Below are positions 25,201 through 33,610 of a DNA stretch of 64,000 nucleotides, one piece after another; within the stretch, counting starts at the first letter, position 1; the number at the start of each line of letters is the position of its first letter. The translations under genes and the position numbers were made by a program. Location: assembly GCA_017527905.1 (NCBI GenBank), contig JAFXPK010000031.1, positions 1-64,000 on the forward strand, written 5' to 3'. The notes beneath the pieces are model-generated. The model saw only the letters and a list, made by a program, of their open reading frames with translations. It was not told the DNA's origin and did not search any database. Source of the DNA: Paludibacteraceae bacterium. GTDB taxonomy: Bacteria > Bacteroidota > Bacteroidia > Bacteroidales > Paludibacteraceae.

Positions 25201-27838
25201 CGATTGGGAGAACTGGTACTCACGCGCGCAGAGCGACGGCTCTACCGCCGCCACATTGCTTACCTTCAAGCTGGATAAGGAGTCTTACATCGTCGGAGAC
25301 AAGGTTAAGGTGACGGTTCCTACCCCTGAGAAGGGACGTCTCCTGGTTTCGGTGGAGAACCGTTCCAAGGTGCTCACCTCGAGATGGGTGGACGCACAGG
25401 CGGGCAATACAGTCGTGGAATTGGATGTGACGCCTGAGATGTTGCCGAACGCTTATGTCTACGTGGACCTGCTGCAACCATACAACAAGACAGAGAATGA
25501 CCTCCCTATCAGAATGTACGGTGTGAAGAACTTCATGGTGGAGAGCTCGGACAGCCGCCTCAACCCTGTCATCAAGATGGACGATAAAGTTGAGTCCGAC
25601 AAAGAGTTCGAAGTGGCCGTCAGCGAAAAGGACGGCAAAGAGATGTGCTACACATTGGCTATCGTGGACGAAGGTCTGCTGGATCTCACGAACTTCAAGA
25701 CACCGAACGCCCATGACGAATTCTTCAAACGGGAGGCCCTCGGCGTCAACACATGGGATGTGTTTGACATGATCATCGGAGCATATGGTGGAAAGATCGA
25801 GCAGGTATTGGCCATCGGTGGTGACCAAGCCCTGAACCGGGATGGCATGAACAAACGCTTCGAGCCTGTCGTGCGGTTCTACGGACCTATCTCCCTGAAA
25901 AAGGGCGAGACAAAGAAGCATAAGGTGACGCTACCGACCTACTTCGGATCAGTCCGTGTCATGGTGGTCGCAGGTAACAATGCCGCCTACGGAAACGCGG
26001 AGAAGGCTGTCAAGGTGACAAAGCCGCTGATGATATTGCCAACCGCTCCGCGCGTCATCGGTCCTAACGAGGAGTTCTCCATTCCGGTGAGTGTCTTCGC
26101 CATGGATGGTAACAAAAAGATGGTGACCGTCTCCATCTCCGCTGGCGACAAGGCGAACGTTGTGGGCAATTCAATAATCCAACAGAGCTTCAACGCGAAC
26201 GAAGATAAGATCCTCACCTTCAAACTGAAGACGAAACCTATCATCGGAAAGAATAAGATCACCATCACAGCCACCGACGGCACCAACAACGTGAAGAGTG
26301 ATATCAATCTGGATGTCCGTAACCCGAACGAGCGCATACAGAAGAGCAAAATGTTCGAAATACCAGGCAACAAAGAGATAACTTGCCCTTATGACTTGTT
26401 TGGCATGGAAAACACCAACCAACTGATGGTTGAGATCAGCTCAATGCCATCCCTGGATCTGGGACGTAGCTTGGAATACCTGATCGGCTATCCTCACGGC
26501 TGTGCGGAACAAACCTCTTCCAAGGCTTTCCCTCAACTGTTGTTGCCTGAGATCATCGAGATGACTCCTCAGGAGAAATCGGAGTGCGACAAACACGTAA
26601 GGGAGGCTATATTCAAACTAAGCCAAATGCAGATGAGCAGCGGCGCATTCTCCTACTGGATGGGCGGCAGCTACGACTATCCATGGGTGACCACCTATGC
26701 GGGTCACTTCCTCCTGGAGGCAAAGAACCATGGCTTCGACGTGTCGAACAGCGTGATCAACAACTTCCTGGCTTACCAGAAGCGGGAGGCCTCCTCTTGG
26801 ACATACAAGGACAATAACGAAAACACATTGGTTCAGGCCTATCGCCTTTACACCTTGGCGCTTGCGGGCAAGGCGGACTTGAGCGCCATGAACAGGTTGA
26901 AGGACAAAACGTTGGACAACGTCACCAAATGGCGCTTGGCTGCCGCCTACGCGTTGTGCGGCAAAAAGGACGTCGCAAAGAATCTATGCTCATCCTTGAG
27001 CCCGGAGGTGCGCAACTACACCTACAGCAACATCACCTTCGGTTCAAGCCTGAGAGATAGGGCGTTGATCCTGGATGCCATGACACTGATCGGTTCGGAT
27101 AAGACCGCCACCTTCTCCATCCTGAAGACGATGTCCGAGCAACTCAACAAAGGCAAGCAATATAGCACGCAGGAACTGGCACAGGTTCTGATCGCCTTCT
27201 CTCACTACTCCAAGCAATTCAAGGAGGGTAATGTCAACGCAGCTTGCATCAAGGACGGCAAGTCCATCGCCTTCAACTCAGACAATAATGTGGTGAAGAA
27301 ATCCCTCGAAGTGACAGGAACGGGACAACAATCCCTGAAGATAAAGAACAACGGATCCAACACCCTGTTCGCCTCTGTGGTCACTTCCGGTATTCCGATA
27401 GAAAACGCGGGCGGCGCATTCCAGAACGGCCTTAACATGTCGGTTTCCTACACCGATATGGACGGATCGACGATAGATGCGAGCCAATTGACGCAAGGCA
27501 CGGACTTCAAGGTGAAGGTGACCATCAGCAACTCCTCATCATACGAAACGTACAAGGAGGTGGCTTTGACACAAGTATTCCCTTCCGGTTGGGAGATCCG
27601 CAACGAACGTCTCTTCGGCGTTTCGGATGAATCCGAGAACTACAATTACAAGGATGTCCGTGACGACCGAGTGATGACCTACTTCTCCTTGGCGCCTCGC
27701 CAGACTAAGACGTTCACCGTCAAGCTGCACGCCTCATTTGTAGGTAGGTACTTCGCTCCTGGCTTCCTGTGCGCTTCGATGTACGACAGCGATATCAGCG
27801 CAAGAAACCTTGGGTACTGGGTTGTCGTCAACGAATAA
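22289..27838 (+). CDS. Bacterial alpha-2-macroglobulin lipoprotein
   Basis: A giant (1849 residues) periplasmic protease-trapping protein. The signal peptide ends in a lipobox (AVISTGC, Cys20). MG-type beta domains fill the first half, with an MG2-like region after YIYGERGVWRPGDTLNISL and a bait-like stretch near residues 800-1000. The alpha-2-macroglobulin domain has YTLAIVDEGLLDLT. The thioester CAEQ is present at 1405-1408 within YPHGCAEQTSSKAFPQLLLP, so the covalent trap is probably intact. A helical thioester domain and a receptor-like beta domain follow. In many proteobacteria such genes pair with pbpC; none is here. Near residue 475 there is a Tyr/Asp-rich insert. Confidence 0.93.
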   Translation: MRRFIRLFMAMLLAVISTGCGKKAVVSDDTQFMEFISSYPQNKISRHAAIRIVLAHPSEKAKPGQREEENLFSLSPKVEGATYWIDNRTLEFQPSNLLEREKEYQVTFELGKVAELNGRKEFKQFVFPIEVVKQDIHVTYDEPQMDDEGEYFVTGIVSLNDKEDLEDVQGCFSAQMKEPTKKTLDIEWTEAVSDYNPQYAFTIKGFGKNIKKDIKLALEWDGKKISCEAKDKIEIEIPYVAGMKVTNLQVVNGEQAYLKLFFSKSIRPNQSWRTYASIKDENASYMREGNVLKIYPEKINFQESTLNVYSGLMSVDGEKVERDTVLKFCFSSLKPAVRLVKTGVILPSSEKATLPFQAVNLKSVDVSVIKIFENNMLQYLQSNEMNEGNNNDLKRTARLLFQKKIDLEADNTSGYSQWRTYSLDLSQLSQEDPGAMYRVVFSFKRAYSTYPCEITDSINDIDHDYSGVEGIEDNGSDSYYWDYYDEGYSYSGDYAYVWDDRDDPSKITYYLESSRRVATNIFVSNFGITAKGGKSNIFDVIVTNILTAMPESDVIVKFYDYQMQFIDEGETDKDGFVKKRLPRSPSFIVVEKDGRMGYLRVRDNAALSLSSFDVSGVKSAKGVKGYIYGERGVWRPGDTLNISLMLQDADGSIPAGHPITMDLTTPRGQRYAHMVQKYDPSNYIYSFRIPTLMDDQTGVWHISFTIGGSTFQKSLSVETVKPNRLKVQLNTRNAVLSTGTSEEITVHSEWLHGGLAADKDVNVTMRYRRNPNPFPEYSDYIFESPSANEFISEESTVLESQTDGNGNVTEHVHIPELTNAPGMLQATFTTRVDEGTGDNSVNYKNIPLSPFSRYLGVRYPINPGYKYVFTNRNQNFPIVLLDENGKPMSGDGISFKLYKLQWHWWWDSNENSDAYYSENSSRTPYFEKKNIHVSNGRATVTVNVPDKDWGRYLLVVKDGKNGHEVGSVIFFDWENWYSRAQSDGSTAATLLTFKLDKESYIVGDKVKVTVPTPEKGRLLVSVENRSKVLTSRWVDAQAGNTVVELDVTPEMLPNAYVYVDLLQPYNKTENDLPIRMYGVKNFMVESSDSRLNPVIKMDDKVESDKEFEVAVSEKDGKEMCYTLAIVDEGLLDLTNFKTPNAHDEFFKREALGVNTWDVFDMIIGAYGGKIEQVLAIGGDQALNRDGMNKRFEPVVRFYGPISLKKGETKKHKVTLPTYFGSVRVMVVAGNNAAYGNAEKAVKVTKPLMILPTAPRVIGPNEEFSIPVSVFAMDGNKKMVTVSISAGDKANVVGNSIIQQSFNANEDKILTFKLKTKPIIGKNKITITATDGTNNVKSDINLDVRNPNERIQKSKMFEIPGNKEITCPYDLFGMENTNQLMVEISSMPSLDLGRSLEYLIGYPHGCAEQTSSKAFPQLLLPEIIEMTPQEKSECDKHVREAIFKLSQMQMSSGAFSYWMGGSYDYPWVTTYAGHFLLEAKNHGFDVSNSVINNFLAYQKREASSWTYKDNNENTLVQAYRLYTLALAGKADLSAMNRLKDKTLDNVTKWRLAAAYALCGKKDVAKNLCSSLSPEVRNYTYSNITFGSSLRDRALILDAMTLIGSDKTATFSILKTMSEQLNKGKQYSTQELAQVLIAFSHYSKQFKEGNVNAACIKDGKSIAFNSDNNVVKKSLEVTGTGQQSLKIKNNGSNTLFASVVTSGIPIENAGGAFQNGLNMSVSYTDMDGSTIDASQLTQGTDFKVKVTISNSSSYETYKEVALTQVFPSGWEIRNERLFGVSDESENYNYKDVRDDRVMTYFSLAPRQTKTFTVKLHASFVGRYFAPGFLCASMYDSDISARNLGYWVVVNE

Positions 27839-27841
27839 TAT

Positions 27842-27883
27842 GAGCGGGAGGGGGCTTCCTTGGCGATGCCCCCTCCGCTATCA
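27842..27883. other. GC-rich hairpin after A2M
   Basis: AGCGGGAGGGGGC and GCCCCCTCCGCT form a strong stem just past the A2M stop, but no T-run follows on the plus strand. It may protect the 3 prime end or aid termination. Confidence 0.4.
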
Positions 27884-27948
27884 TAGCGTCGTCCACCCCA
27901 AAATGACATTTTATTTTATCGTTTAATAATATTGATGGCGGGAAATAT

Positions 27949-27956
27949 TATCTTTG
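27949..27956 (+). promoter_or_regulatory. Promoter -7 motif for the TM2 operon
   Basis: TATCTTTG fits TAnnTTTG, about 60 bases before the ATG at 28018. The only nearby TTG is 14 bases upstream, too close for a normal -33. Confidence 0.5.
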
Positions 27957-28017
27957 TGCGATTTAACGTGGGATATGTTCCCCCCACATATGTTTGAAAT
28001 TTTAAGATTGTTTTAAT

Positions 28018-28620
28018 ATGAATAAAGATTGGATATCCCTTTTTCTAGCCCACAATTCGGGCTGTTTCGACGAGTGCCACTTGCCAAGAATCGCGGATGG
28101 TTTGGAGATGGTCCCAGACGACAAGGCATCATACATTCTAGGTGCGGACTTCAAAAAACCGTTGCACATGCTATTGGTATCACTCGGTGGTGGTGTACTA
28201 GGAATCGACCGTTTCGTTTTAGGACAAACGGGCGTCGGAATCGCCAAGTTGCTGACATGCGGTGGCGCTAGCATATGGACAATCGTCGACTTATTCCTTA
28301 TCATGGGTGAGACAAGGACCTACAATGCGAATAAGATCATCGATTTGATCAACACGTATTCAACCAAAACGGAAAGGCCTTCTCAGGATACCCGTCCGAG
28401 GAATCCCACGGAGCATATTGAGAACTCCATGAATCGTGGAAGTTCCCAAACCCAATACACCTCAGGTTCGAACTTCGAAGAGGACACCAAAAGCTTGCCT
28501 GAGCAATCATCCAGCTCCCATGCGCCAGGCGAGGAGAATCCTTACGATTACGCTCCTAAGTCAGACTATTCCTCATATGCCCCTAAGGGATATGATGATT
28601 ATACAAAGAATTACGATTAA
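28018..28620 (+). CDS. TM2 domain membrane protein
   Basis: A 200-residue protein. Residues about 43-97 form a TM2 domain: KPLHMLLVSLGGGVLGIDRFVLGQTGVGIAKLLT then ASIWTIVDLFLIMG, two membrane helices joined by the characteristic GxDRF loop. The C-terminal hundred residues are low-complexity, rich in Ser, Pro, Asn and Tyr, and likely disordered. Start at the ATG 28018. DUF2752 and an M48 peptidase follow on the same strand, a group seen together in Bacteroidales. Confidence 0.85.
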   Translation: MNKDWISLFLAHNSGCFDECHLPRIADGLEMVPDDKASYILGADFKKPLHMLLVSLGGGVLGIDRFVLGQTGVGIAKLLTCGGASIWTIVDLFLIMGETRTYNANKIIDLINTYSTKTERPSQDTRPRNPTEHIENSMNRGSSQTQYTSGSNFEEDTKSLPEQSSSSHAPGEENPYDYAPKSDYSSYAPKGYDDYTKNYD

Positions 28621-28647
28621 CCCCTTCGCCGGTAAGTTAGCGTAACG

Positions 28648-29064
28648 TTGGGCTCCTTCAAGACAAAACGTAACTTTCTCCTATTTTCGGTCGTCTTGCT
28701 GCTAGCCGCCTATGTGTGGCTGGCGATTAACATGATGCTCGAAGAGGGGGAAGGTTTCATCGTTTGCCCGTTCCGCAGGCTTACCAGCTTGCCATGTCCG
28801 GGTTGTGGGCTGACCACCTCCATCCTCCTGATGCTGCATGGGGAGTTCGCCACCGCCGTGAGTCTGAATCCGATGGTTCTCCTGGCGGTGCCAGTGTTGG
28901 TGGGTTCCCCTATCCTCCTGCTACTAAAGGCGGACAAGTGTTTCGAGCTATGGTGCCGGTTTGAGGATTACATCACGAAGGGGAAATGGGGATGGCTGAT
29001 ATTCCTTATCATTGCAATTAATTGGATATACTTGATAATAAGTTCGCTGTATGAACGCATATAA
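28648..29064 (+). CDS. DUF2752 membrane protein
   Basis: A 138-residue protein with three predicted membrane helices. The DUF2752 signature is seen in CPFRRLTSLPCPGCGLTTS (CPGCG) followed by LLMLHGEFATAVSLNPM. The frame opens with TTG at 28648, 27 bases after the TM2 gene. No ATG occurs before the first helix, so TTG is the likeliest start, although the initiation site is not certain. It overlaps the M48 gene by 14 bases. Confidence 0.8.
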   Translation: MGSFKTKRNFLLFSVVLLLAAYVWLAINMMLEEGEGFIVCPFRRLTSLPCPGCGLTTSILLMLHGEFATAVSLNPMVLLAVPVLVGSPILLLLKADKCFELWCRFEDYITKGKWGWLIFLIIAINWIYLIISSLYERI

Positions 29065-30394
29065 ATTAAGTGAGACCGAAAAAGAGTCGGCAGTTAACGG
29101 TTATCTGATGTCGTTGGCGGTTTTCGCCACAACGATGCCTATCCCTATCATCAATTTGATAGCGAACATCATCTACTACATTCGGAGGAGGAAATCCACC
29201 TACATCACGAGGTGGCATAGTATGAACGCCTTCGTCTCCCAATTGCCTCTCTTCTGCATCAACTCCTTCACATGGTATTCCATATGGCAAATGCTATGGG
29301 ACGAGTGGCAACTTAACAACTATCTCATCGCCTACTACATCTTGGCGGGTATCCTCAACATAGCGGAGATCGTATTATCCGTCATCTGTTGCATCAAGAT
29401 AAAGCAAAACAAGGAGGTCAATTGGGTTATCATTTCGCCTTTGTGCCATTTCCTTTGCACAAAGAAATCGTGGGACATGTGGCAAAAGTCATGGGTGCCG
29501 GCGGACCCTGTGTACGAGCAACTGGCGCAGGAGGCCAAGCCCAAGTTCATACGCGACGTGGTCATTTCCTGCGGTTCATTGCTTTTCTTCTTCCTGCTGA
29601 TTTCCTTCGGGATCTCCAGGCAGAACTACGAATACCCTGACCTCTCGCTATATCCAAGCATCGAGTCGTCCATCTACAACCGCTATGTGAACGGAAGCGA
29701 GGTGGACGATGACAAGGCCACGAAGACCTTACGCAGATGTGTGGACCATATCTGCAAGAAGAACAATATCGACAGCGTGAACGTCTATTTGGTGAAGAGC
29801 AACCAAATCAATGCGTTCGCCTACTGCGAAAGGAACTTGGTCGTTTTCTCAAGGCTGGTTGAGACCTGCGACTCGGAAAGCGAACTGCTGGCCGTCATTG
29901 GCCACGAACTGGGACATATCGAGCGTGACCACGTGAAAAAGTCCGTGAAAAAGAATGTGGGCATCAGCGTGCTCTTCTCCGCCCTGTTCGGAAACACTTC
30001 CTCCATCATGACGACGATGACCACCAATCATCTGAGCCGAAAGGCGGAGCGCGAGGCGGACACCCTGTCCGTCCGTTATCTGTACAACGCGGACATCGAT
30101 CCCGCCGGATTCGCCTCCTTCATGAAAAAACTGCTGGATGGATCCATCACCGACGACATAGGATTCTTCTCCGACCATCCCGCAACGCAGGAGCGCATCG
30201 ATAAAAGCATGGAACAAGTCTCCCGACTAGCTCCGAAAAAATACACGACAGTCCTGACCGAAGAGGAATGGAAGGAGTTCAAGAGCCAAACCGCCAACGC
30301 AGGAAAGAAGACTTGGTCTTTCTACAGAAAAATATTCGATCCTGACAGCTCCGATTCTGAGGAATCAGAAGAGGAGGAATCAGAGGAGGATTAA
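29051..30394 (+). CDS. M48 family metallopeptidase with N-terminal membrane domain
   Basis: A 447-residue zinc peptidase. The first 200 residues have several membrane helices resembling the DUF4870/TM2-type domain (YIRRRKSTYITRWHSMNAFVSQ). The M48 catalytic domain follows with HELGH at 285-289 and the third-ligand region RKAEREADTLSVRYL. The C terminus is very acidic (SDSEESEEEESEED). The ATG at 29051 overlaps the DUF2752 end. It probably acts in membrane protein quality control, although the substrate is not known. Confidence 0.88.
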   Translation: MNAYKLSETEKESAVNGYLMSLAVFATTMPIPIINLIANIIYYIRRRKSTYITRWHSMNAFVSQLPLFCINSFTWYSIWQMLWDEWQLNNYLIAYYILAGILNIAEIVLSVICCIKIKQNKEVNWVIISPLCHFLCTKKSWDMWQKSWVPADPVYEQLAQEAKPKFIRDVVISCGSLLFFFLLISFGISRQNYEYPDLSLYPSIESSIYNRYVNGSEVDDDKATKTLRRCVDHICKKNNIDSVNVYLVKSNQINAFAYCERNLVVFSRLVETCDSESELLAVIGHELGHIERDHVKKSVKKNVGISVLFSALFGNTSSIMTTMTTNHLSRKAEREADTLSVRYLYNADIDPAGFASFMKKLLDGSITDDIGFFSDHPATQERIDKSMEQVSRLAPKKYTTVLTEEEWKEFKSQTANAGKKTWSFYRKIFDPDSSDSEESEEEESEED

Positions 30395-30719
30395 ATACTA
30401 GGCAAAAGAGGTATCCCTTCGTGGTTGTGGGAACTGAAAGGTATTTCCTTGACATAATCGCATGTGCGCTTTTTTTTGTCTCCATTAGATAAGAAATAAT
30501 GTGAATTTAGTGGTGTTCATATTGTGGAGACGAATTATTTGTATATTTGCGAAACCTAGCGTGAGTTAGAAGGATTGATACATAGTGTTGAAAAGTAGAT
30601 TAGAAGATCTTGAACTACTGATTTTAAGGATGCAAATTGCTAGTGTAGCCCTTTTGAACATGAGGAGATGTTCAGCAGGGTTTTTAGAGTAAAAATGTAT
30701 TACACTTTTATGAAGGATT
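30395..30719. other. Intergenic region before the glycosyltransferase
   Basis: It holds a short stem with a T8 run near 30462-30478 that may end the M48 transcript, a promoter at 30522-30549, and a leader of about 170 bases. In the leader a 35-codon frame (GTG 30585 to TAA 30692) exists without clear initiation signals; I do not call it a gene. Confidence 0.5.
30522..30549 (+). promoter_or_regulatory. Promoter for the family 2 glycosyltransferase
   Basis: TTG at 30522-30524, a 17-base spacer and TATATTTG at 30542-30549. The resulting 5 prime leader is unusually long, about 165 bases. Confidence 0.65.
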
Positions 30720-31571
30720 ATGAGAACAAAAGTAGCCATAATTGTCATCGGACATAATTCTTGGCATTATCTACAGAAGAACTTCGCTTCCCTGGAGTTC
30801 CTGATGGATGATCCAAGCGTAGAAATCATTTATGTGGATAACGCATCGGTTGACGAATCCCGTGCCGCTATCTCTTATTCATATCCATCAGTGAAGATTA
30901 TCACGTGCGCGAACAACCAAGGTATCGCCGCAGCCCGCAACATGGGCATCGTAAATTCCCTGAGCGAATATGTCCTCTTCTTGGATAGTGATACGGAAAT
31001 GAATGAGGAGGCTTACCGCGCGATGGTCGATTACATGGACAACCATGAGGATGTCGGCGTGTGCGGTTGCAAGCTGATCGGACAGGACGGACTTCCACAG
31101 GCAAGCTGCAAACACTTCCCTACCCGTGTGGGCATCACGAAGAGCGGACTTCACAACATCATGGTGCGCTATGGCTACAATATCTTCGAGGATTCCTATT
31201 ACAAGACACTTTACCCTGCCGAGCAAACGGAAGGGAAGGAGCCGTTGGTGGTCGATTTCGTGATCGGTGCCTGCCAACTGATTCGTAGGAAGGCGCAGGT
31301 GAAGGTGGGTTTCCTGGACGATAGAATCTTCTACGGTCCTGAGGATGCGGATTTCTGCCGCCGGTTGACCACCGTAGGCTACAAAACAGTGTACCTCCCC
31401 TACGTCTCCATCCAACATGCTTACCAACGCCCTATCTCGCAGAAGTTCTTTTCCCTGCAGACCATACGGCAGATCAAAGGCTACAGCTTCTACTTCAGGA
31501 AAGTGGTGAAGGAACGCATGAGAGGCGGTAAGATCGATGTGATCACCAAGGATAGCTACACCAGTAAATGA
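30720..31571 (+). CDS. Glycosyltransferase family 2 protein
   Basis: A 283-residue GT-A fold transferase. The N terminus KVAIIVIGHNSWHYLQKNFASL, the NNQGIAAARNMGI loop and the metal-binding LFLDSDTEMNE are typical of the rhamnosyltransferase-like GT2 group, as is the late FYGPEDADFCRRL. It likely adds a sugar to a cell-surface glycan. Single gene with its own promoter; no glycan cluster surrounds it. Confidence 0.9.
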   Translation: MRTKVAIIVIGHNSWHYLQKNFASLEFLMDDPSVEIIYVDNASVDESRAAISYSYPSVKIITCANNQGIAAARNMGIVNSLSEYVLFLDSDTEMNEEAYRAMVDYMDNHEDVGVCGCKLIGQDGLPQASCKHFPTRVGITKSGLHNIMVRYGYNIFEDSYYKTLYPAEQTEGKEPLVVDFVIGACQLIRRKAQVKVGFLDDRIFYGPEDADFCRRLTTVGYKTVYLPYVSIQHAYQRPISQKFFSLQTIRQIKGYSFYFRKVVKERMRGGKIDVITKDSYTSK

Positions 31572-31607
31572 CGGGACGGAGGCATTTCTTCGTCCTCCAC
31601 TCACCCG

Positions 31608-31949
31608 TCAACCTCTCCGTTCCGCGCCAATAGGTCGGTCCCAGAAGAGTTTGCCGCCAGCCTTCTCCGCCAAGGCGTCGATGTGCTGCTCCAGCTCAGA
31701 GAGCAGGTTCTCTTCCCTTTTCTTGGAACGTCTACCCTTCGCCTCAAAAAGGATTTCACTGTAATAGGCGTCATACGACACGGCAAAGTCCTCCGCATCT
31801 TTGTGAGGGAAGAAGGTGACCGCCGCCTCGTAGCGGATATTCCCGCCTTCGGAGTCTGATATCAACATGACCAATGCGCCTTTGCGTTGCACACCATTCG
31901 CCATAAGATCCGCCTCGTAATAACGTTCGTATACATTAATGGTTGCCAT
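31608..31949 (-). CDS. Hypothetical protein
   Basis: A 113-residue soluble protein (start at the ATG 31949, MATINVYERYYEADLM; a TTG upstream adds four residues). Residues 15-70 alternate short strands, then a helical segment KGRRSKKREENLLSELEQHIDALAEKAGGKLFWD follows. No family recognised. It converges with the glycosyltransferase gene. Confidence 0.55.
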   Translation of the reverse strand: MATINVYERYYEADLMANGVQRKGALVMLISDSEGGNIRYEAAVTFFPHKDAEDFAVSYDAYYSEILFEAKGRRSKKREENLLSELEQHIDALAEKAGGKLFWDRPIGAERRG

Positions 31950-32020
31950 AATTCCAATCAAATAGTCTAATTATTCCAAACGCTTTTCTCCATCGCATCC
32001 CACATGGGGATTCCACAAGA

Positions 32021-32056
32021 AAAGGAAGGCGAACCCTTGGGCCCGCCATCCTTCAT
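32021..32056 (-). terminator. Probable terminator of trpB2
   Basis: On the minus strand GGATGGCGGG and a matching GTTCGCCTTCC arm, followed by TTTTCTTG, 14 bases past the trpB2 stop. One mismatch lies in the stem. Confidence 0.55.
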
Positions 32057-32069
32057 TTTATCAATACCA

Positions 32070-33437
32070 TCACTTGATGATCTTCTCCAATTTATCCACG
32101 TTCGCCTTGATCACCTCATCCGGCAATTCGTAGTTGACGAGGTCGCCTTCGATGAACTGGTCGTAAGCGGTCATATCGATCAATCCGTGTCCGGAAAGGT
32201 TGAAGAGGATAACCTTCTCCTTGCCCTCTTCCTTGGCCTTCTTCGCCTCGCGGATAGCGGTGGCGATAGCGTGGGAGGACTCTGGAGCAGGGATGATTCC
32301 CTCTGTGCGGGCGAACAACGTAGCCGCCTCGAACGTCTCCAACTGAGGGATGTCCACACCCTTCATCATACCGTCCTTGATCAACTGGCTGACGATGGTT
32401 CCCGCACCATGGTAACGGAGACCGCCGGCGTGGATGTGGGCTGGCGCGAAGTTGTGACCCAACGTGTACATAGGCAACATTGGCGTGTAACCCGCCTCAT
32501 CACCGAAGTCGTATTGGAAGACACCACGGGTCAACTTAGGACAGGAAGCAGGCTCAGCCGCAAGGAACTGCGTGTTCTTGCCGTCCAAGATGTTATGTCT
32601 CATGAACGGGAAGGAGAGTCCGCCGAAGTTGGAACCACCACCGAAGCAACCGATGATGATGTCAGGGTATTCGCCAGCCATCTCCATCTGCTTCTCAGCC
32701 TCCAAACCGATGATGGTCTGGTGGAGGGTCACATGGTTCAAGACGCTACCCAACACGTATTTACAGTTAGGCGTCTGCATGGCGAGCTCCACCGCCTCCG
32801 AGATAGCGGTACCCAAACTACCTTGGTAGCTAGGGTTAGCGGTCAAAATATCTTTACCGGCACGTGTGCTCATGCTTGGGGAAGCGATCACCTGCGCACC
32901 GAAGGTCTGCATGATGGAACGACGATATGGTTTCTGGTGGTAGCTGACCTTTACCATGAAGACAGCCAACTCCAGGCCGAATGCCTTCGCAGCGTAGGAA
33001 AGGGCGGCACCCCATTGTCCCGCACCGGTCTCCGTCGTGATGTTGGTCACACCCTCCTTCTTGCAGTAGTAAGCCTGCGCCAAAGCGGAGTTCAGTTTGT
33101 GTGAGCCGACAGGGCTGACGCTCTCGTTCTTGAAGTAGATGTGGGCTGGCGTGTCCAATGCCTTCTCCAATCCGTAAGCTCTCACCAAAGGCGTGGAACG
33201 ATAGCTCTTGTAGAGGTCGCGTACCTCCTCAGGGATCTCGATCCATGCGTCCGTCGTGTTCAACTCCTGCTCGGAACATGCGCGGTTGAAAAGGCCGCAC
33301 ATCTCATCAACTGTGATAGGCTTCTTTGTTTGTGGGTTCAACATAGGGAGCGGCTTGTTCTTCATATCCGCTACGATGTTATACCATTTCCTTGGTATCT
33401 CATTCTCCTGCAAAAAGAATCTTTTTTGTTTTTCCAT
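32070..33437 (-). CDS. trpB2: Tryptophan synthase beta chain 2 (TrpB2 type)
   Basis: A PLP enzyme of 455 residues that condenses indole with serine to make tryptophan. The length and the N-terminal extension (WYNIVADM, RSTPLVRAYGLEKAL) mark the TrpB2 class rather than the about 400-residue TrpB1. The PLP lysine lies in SVSPVGSHKLNSALAQ, and GCFGGGSNFGG forms the phosphate loop. No trpA or other trp gene is near. TrpB2 enzymes are often regarded as indole salvage enzymes. Upstream on the same strand lie a Trp-rich leader peptide, a terminator and matching antiterminator segments, so expression is likely controlled by attenuation; this supports a real role in tryptophan supply. Confidence 0.93.
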   Translation of the reverse strand: MEKQKRFFLQENEIPRKWYNIVADMKNKPLPMLNPQTKKPITVDEMCGLFNRACSEQELNTTDAWIEIPEEVRDLYKSYRSTPLVRAYGLEKALDTPAHIYFKNESVSPVGSHKLNSALAQAYYCKKEGVTNITTETGAGQWGAALSYAAKAFGLELAVFMVKVSYHQKPYRRSIMQTFGAQVIASPSMSTRAGKDILTANPSYQGSLGTAISEAVELAMQTPNCKYVLGSVLNHVTLHQTIIGLEAEKQMEMAGEYPDIIIGCFGGGSNFGGLSFPFMRHNILDGKNTQFLAAEPASCPKLTRGVFQYDFGDEAGYTPMLPMYTLGHNFAPAHIHAGGLRYHGAGTIVSQLIKDGMMKGVDIPQLETFEAATLFARTEGIIPAPESSHAIATAIREAKKAKEEGKEKVILFNLSGHGLIDMTAYDQFIEGDLVNYELPDEVIKANVDKLEKIIK

Positions 33438-33477
33438 TTTGTTATGTTATTAAAAATATTGTTTCCTAAAAGCAAAA

Positions 33478-33510
33478 GAAAAACCGCAAACCTCGGAGGC
33501 TTGCGGTTTC
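33478..33510 (-). terminator. Attenuator terminator upstream of trpB2
   Basis: On the minus strand AAACCGCAAGCCT, loop CCG, then AGGTTTGCGGTTT and a T-run. It lies between the leader peptide stop and trpB2, 40 bases before the trpB2 ATG, so it must be read through for expression. The CCTCCG in its left arm and loop can instead pair with CGGAGG just after the leader peptide. Confidence 0.85.
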
Positions 33511-33562
33511 ACTATCTTGTTTGAATATGTCACATACGCTAGTTGCAGACCCTCCGTTTGAA

Positions 33563-33610
33563 TCAGAATCTGCGCCACCAACGTTTGCTATAGTTCCTAA
33601 ACACATTCAT
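33563..33610 (-). CDS. Tryptophan leader peptide
   Basis: A 15-codon frame MNVFRNYSKRWWRRF, ATG at 33608-33610 and TGA at 33563-33565, with two adjacent TGG codons at positions 11 and 12. The bases GCAGA that overlap and follow the Trp codons can pair with TCTGC 22 bases downstream. A stalled ribosome on the Trp codons would block this and free the neighbouring CGGAGG to form the antiterminator with CCTCCG. This is the classic leader-peptide attenuation layout. It is too short for an ordinary gene search. Confidence 0.85.
   Translation of the reverse strand: MNVFRNYSKRWWRRF

Noticed and set aside
30585..30692. 35-codon frame in the glycosyltransferase leader
   Set aside because: GTG start without a recognisable ribosome signal and no family; kept only as a remark.
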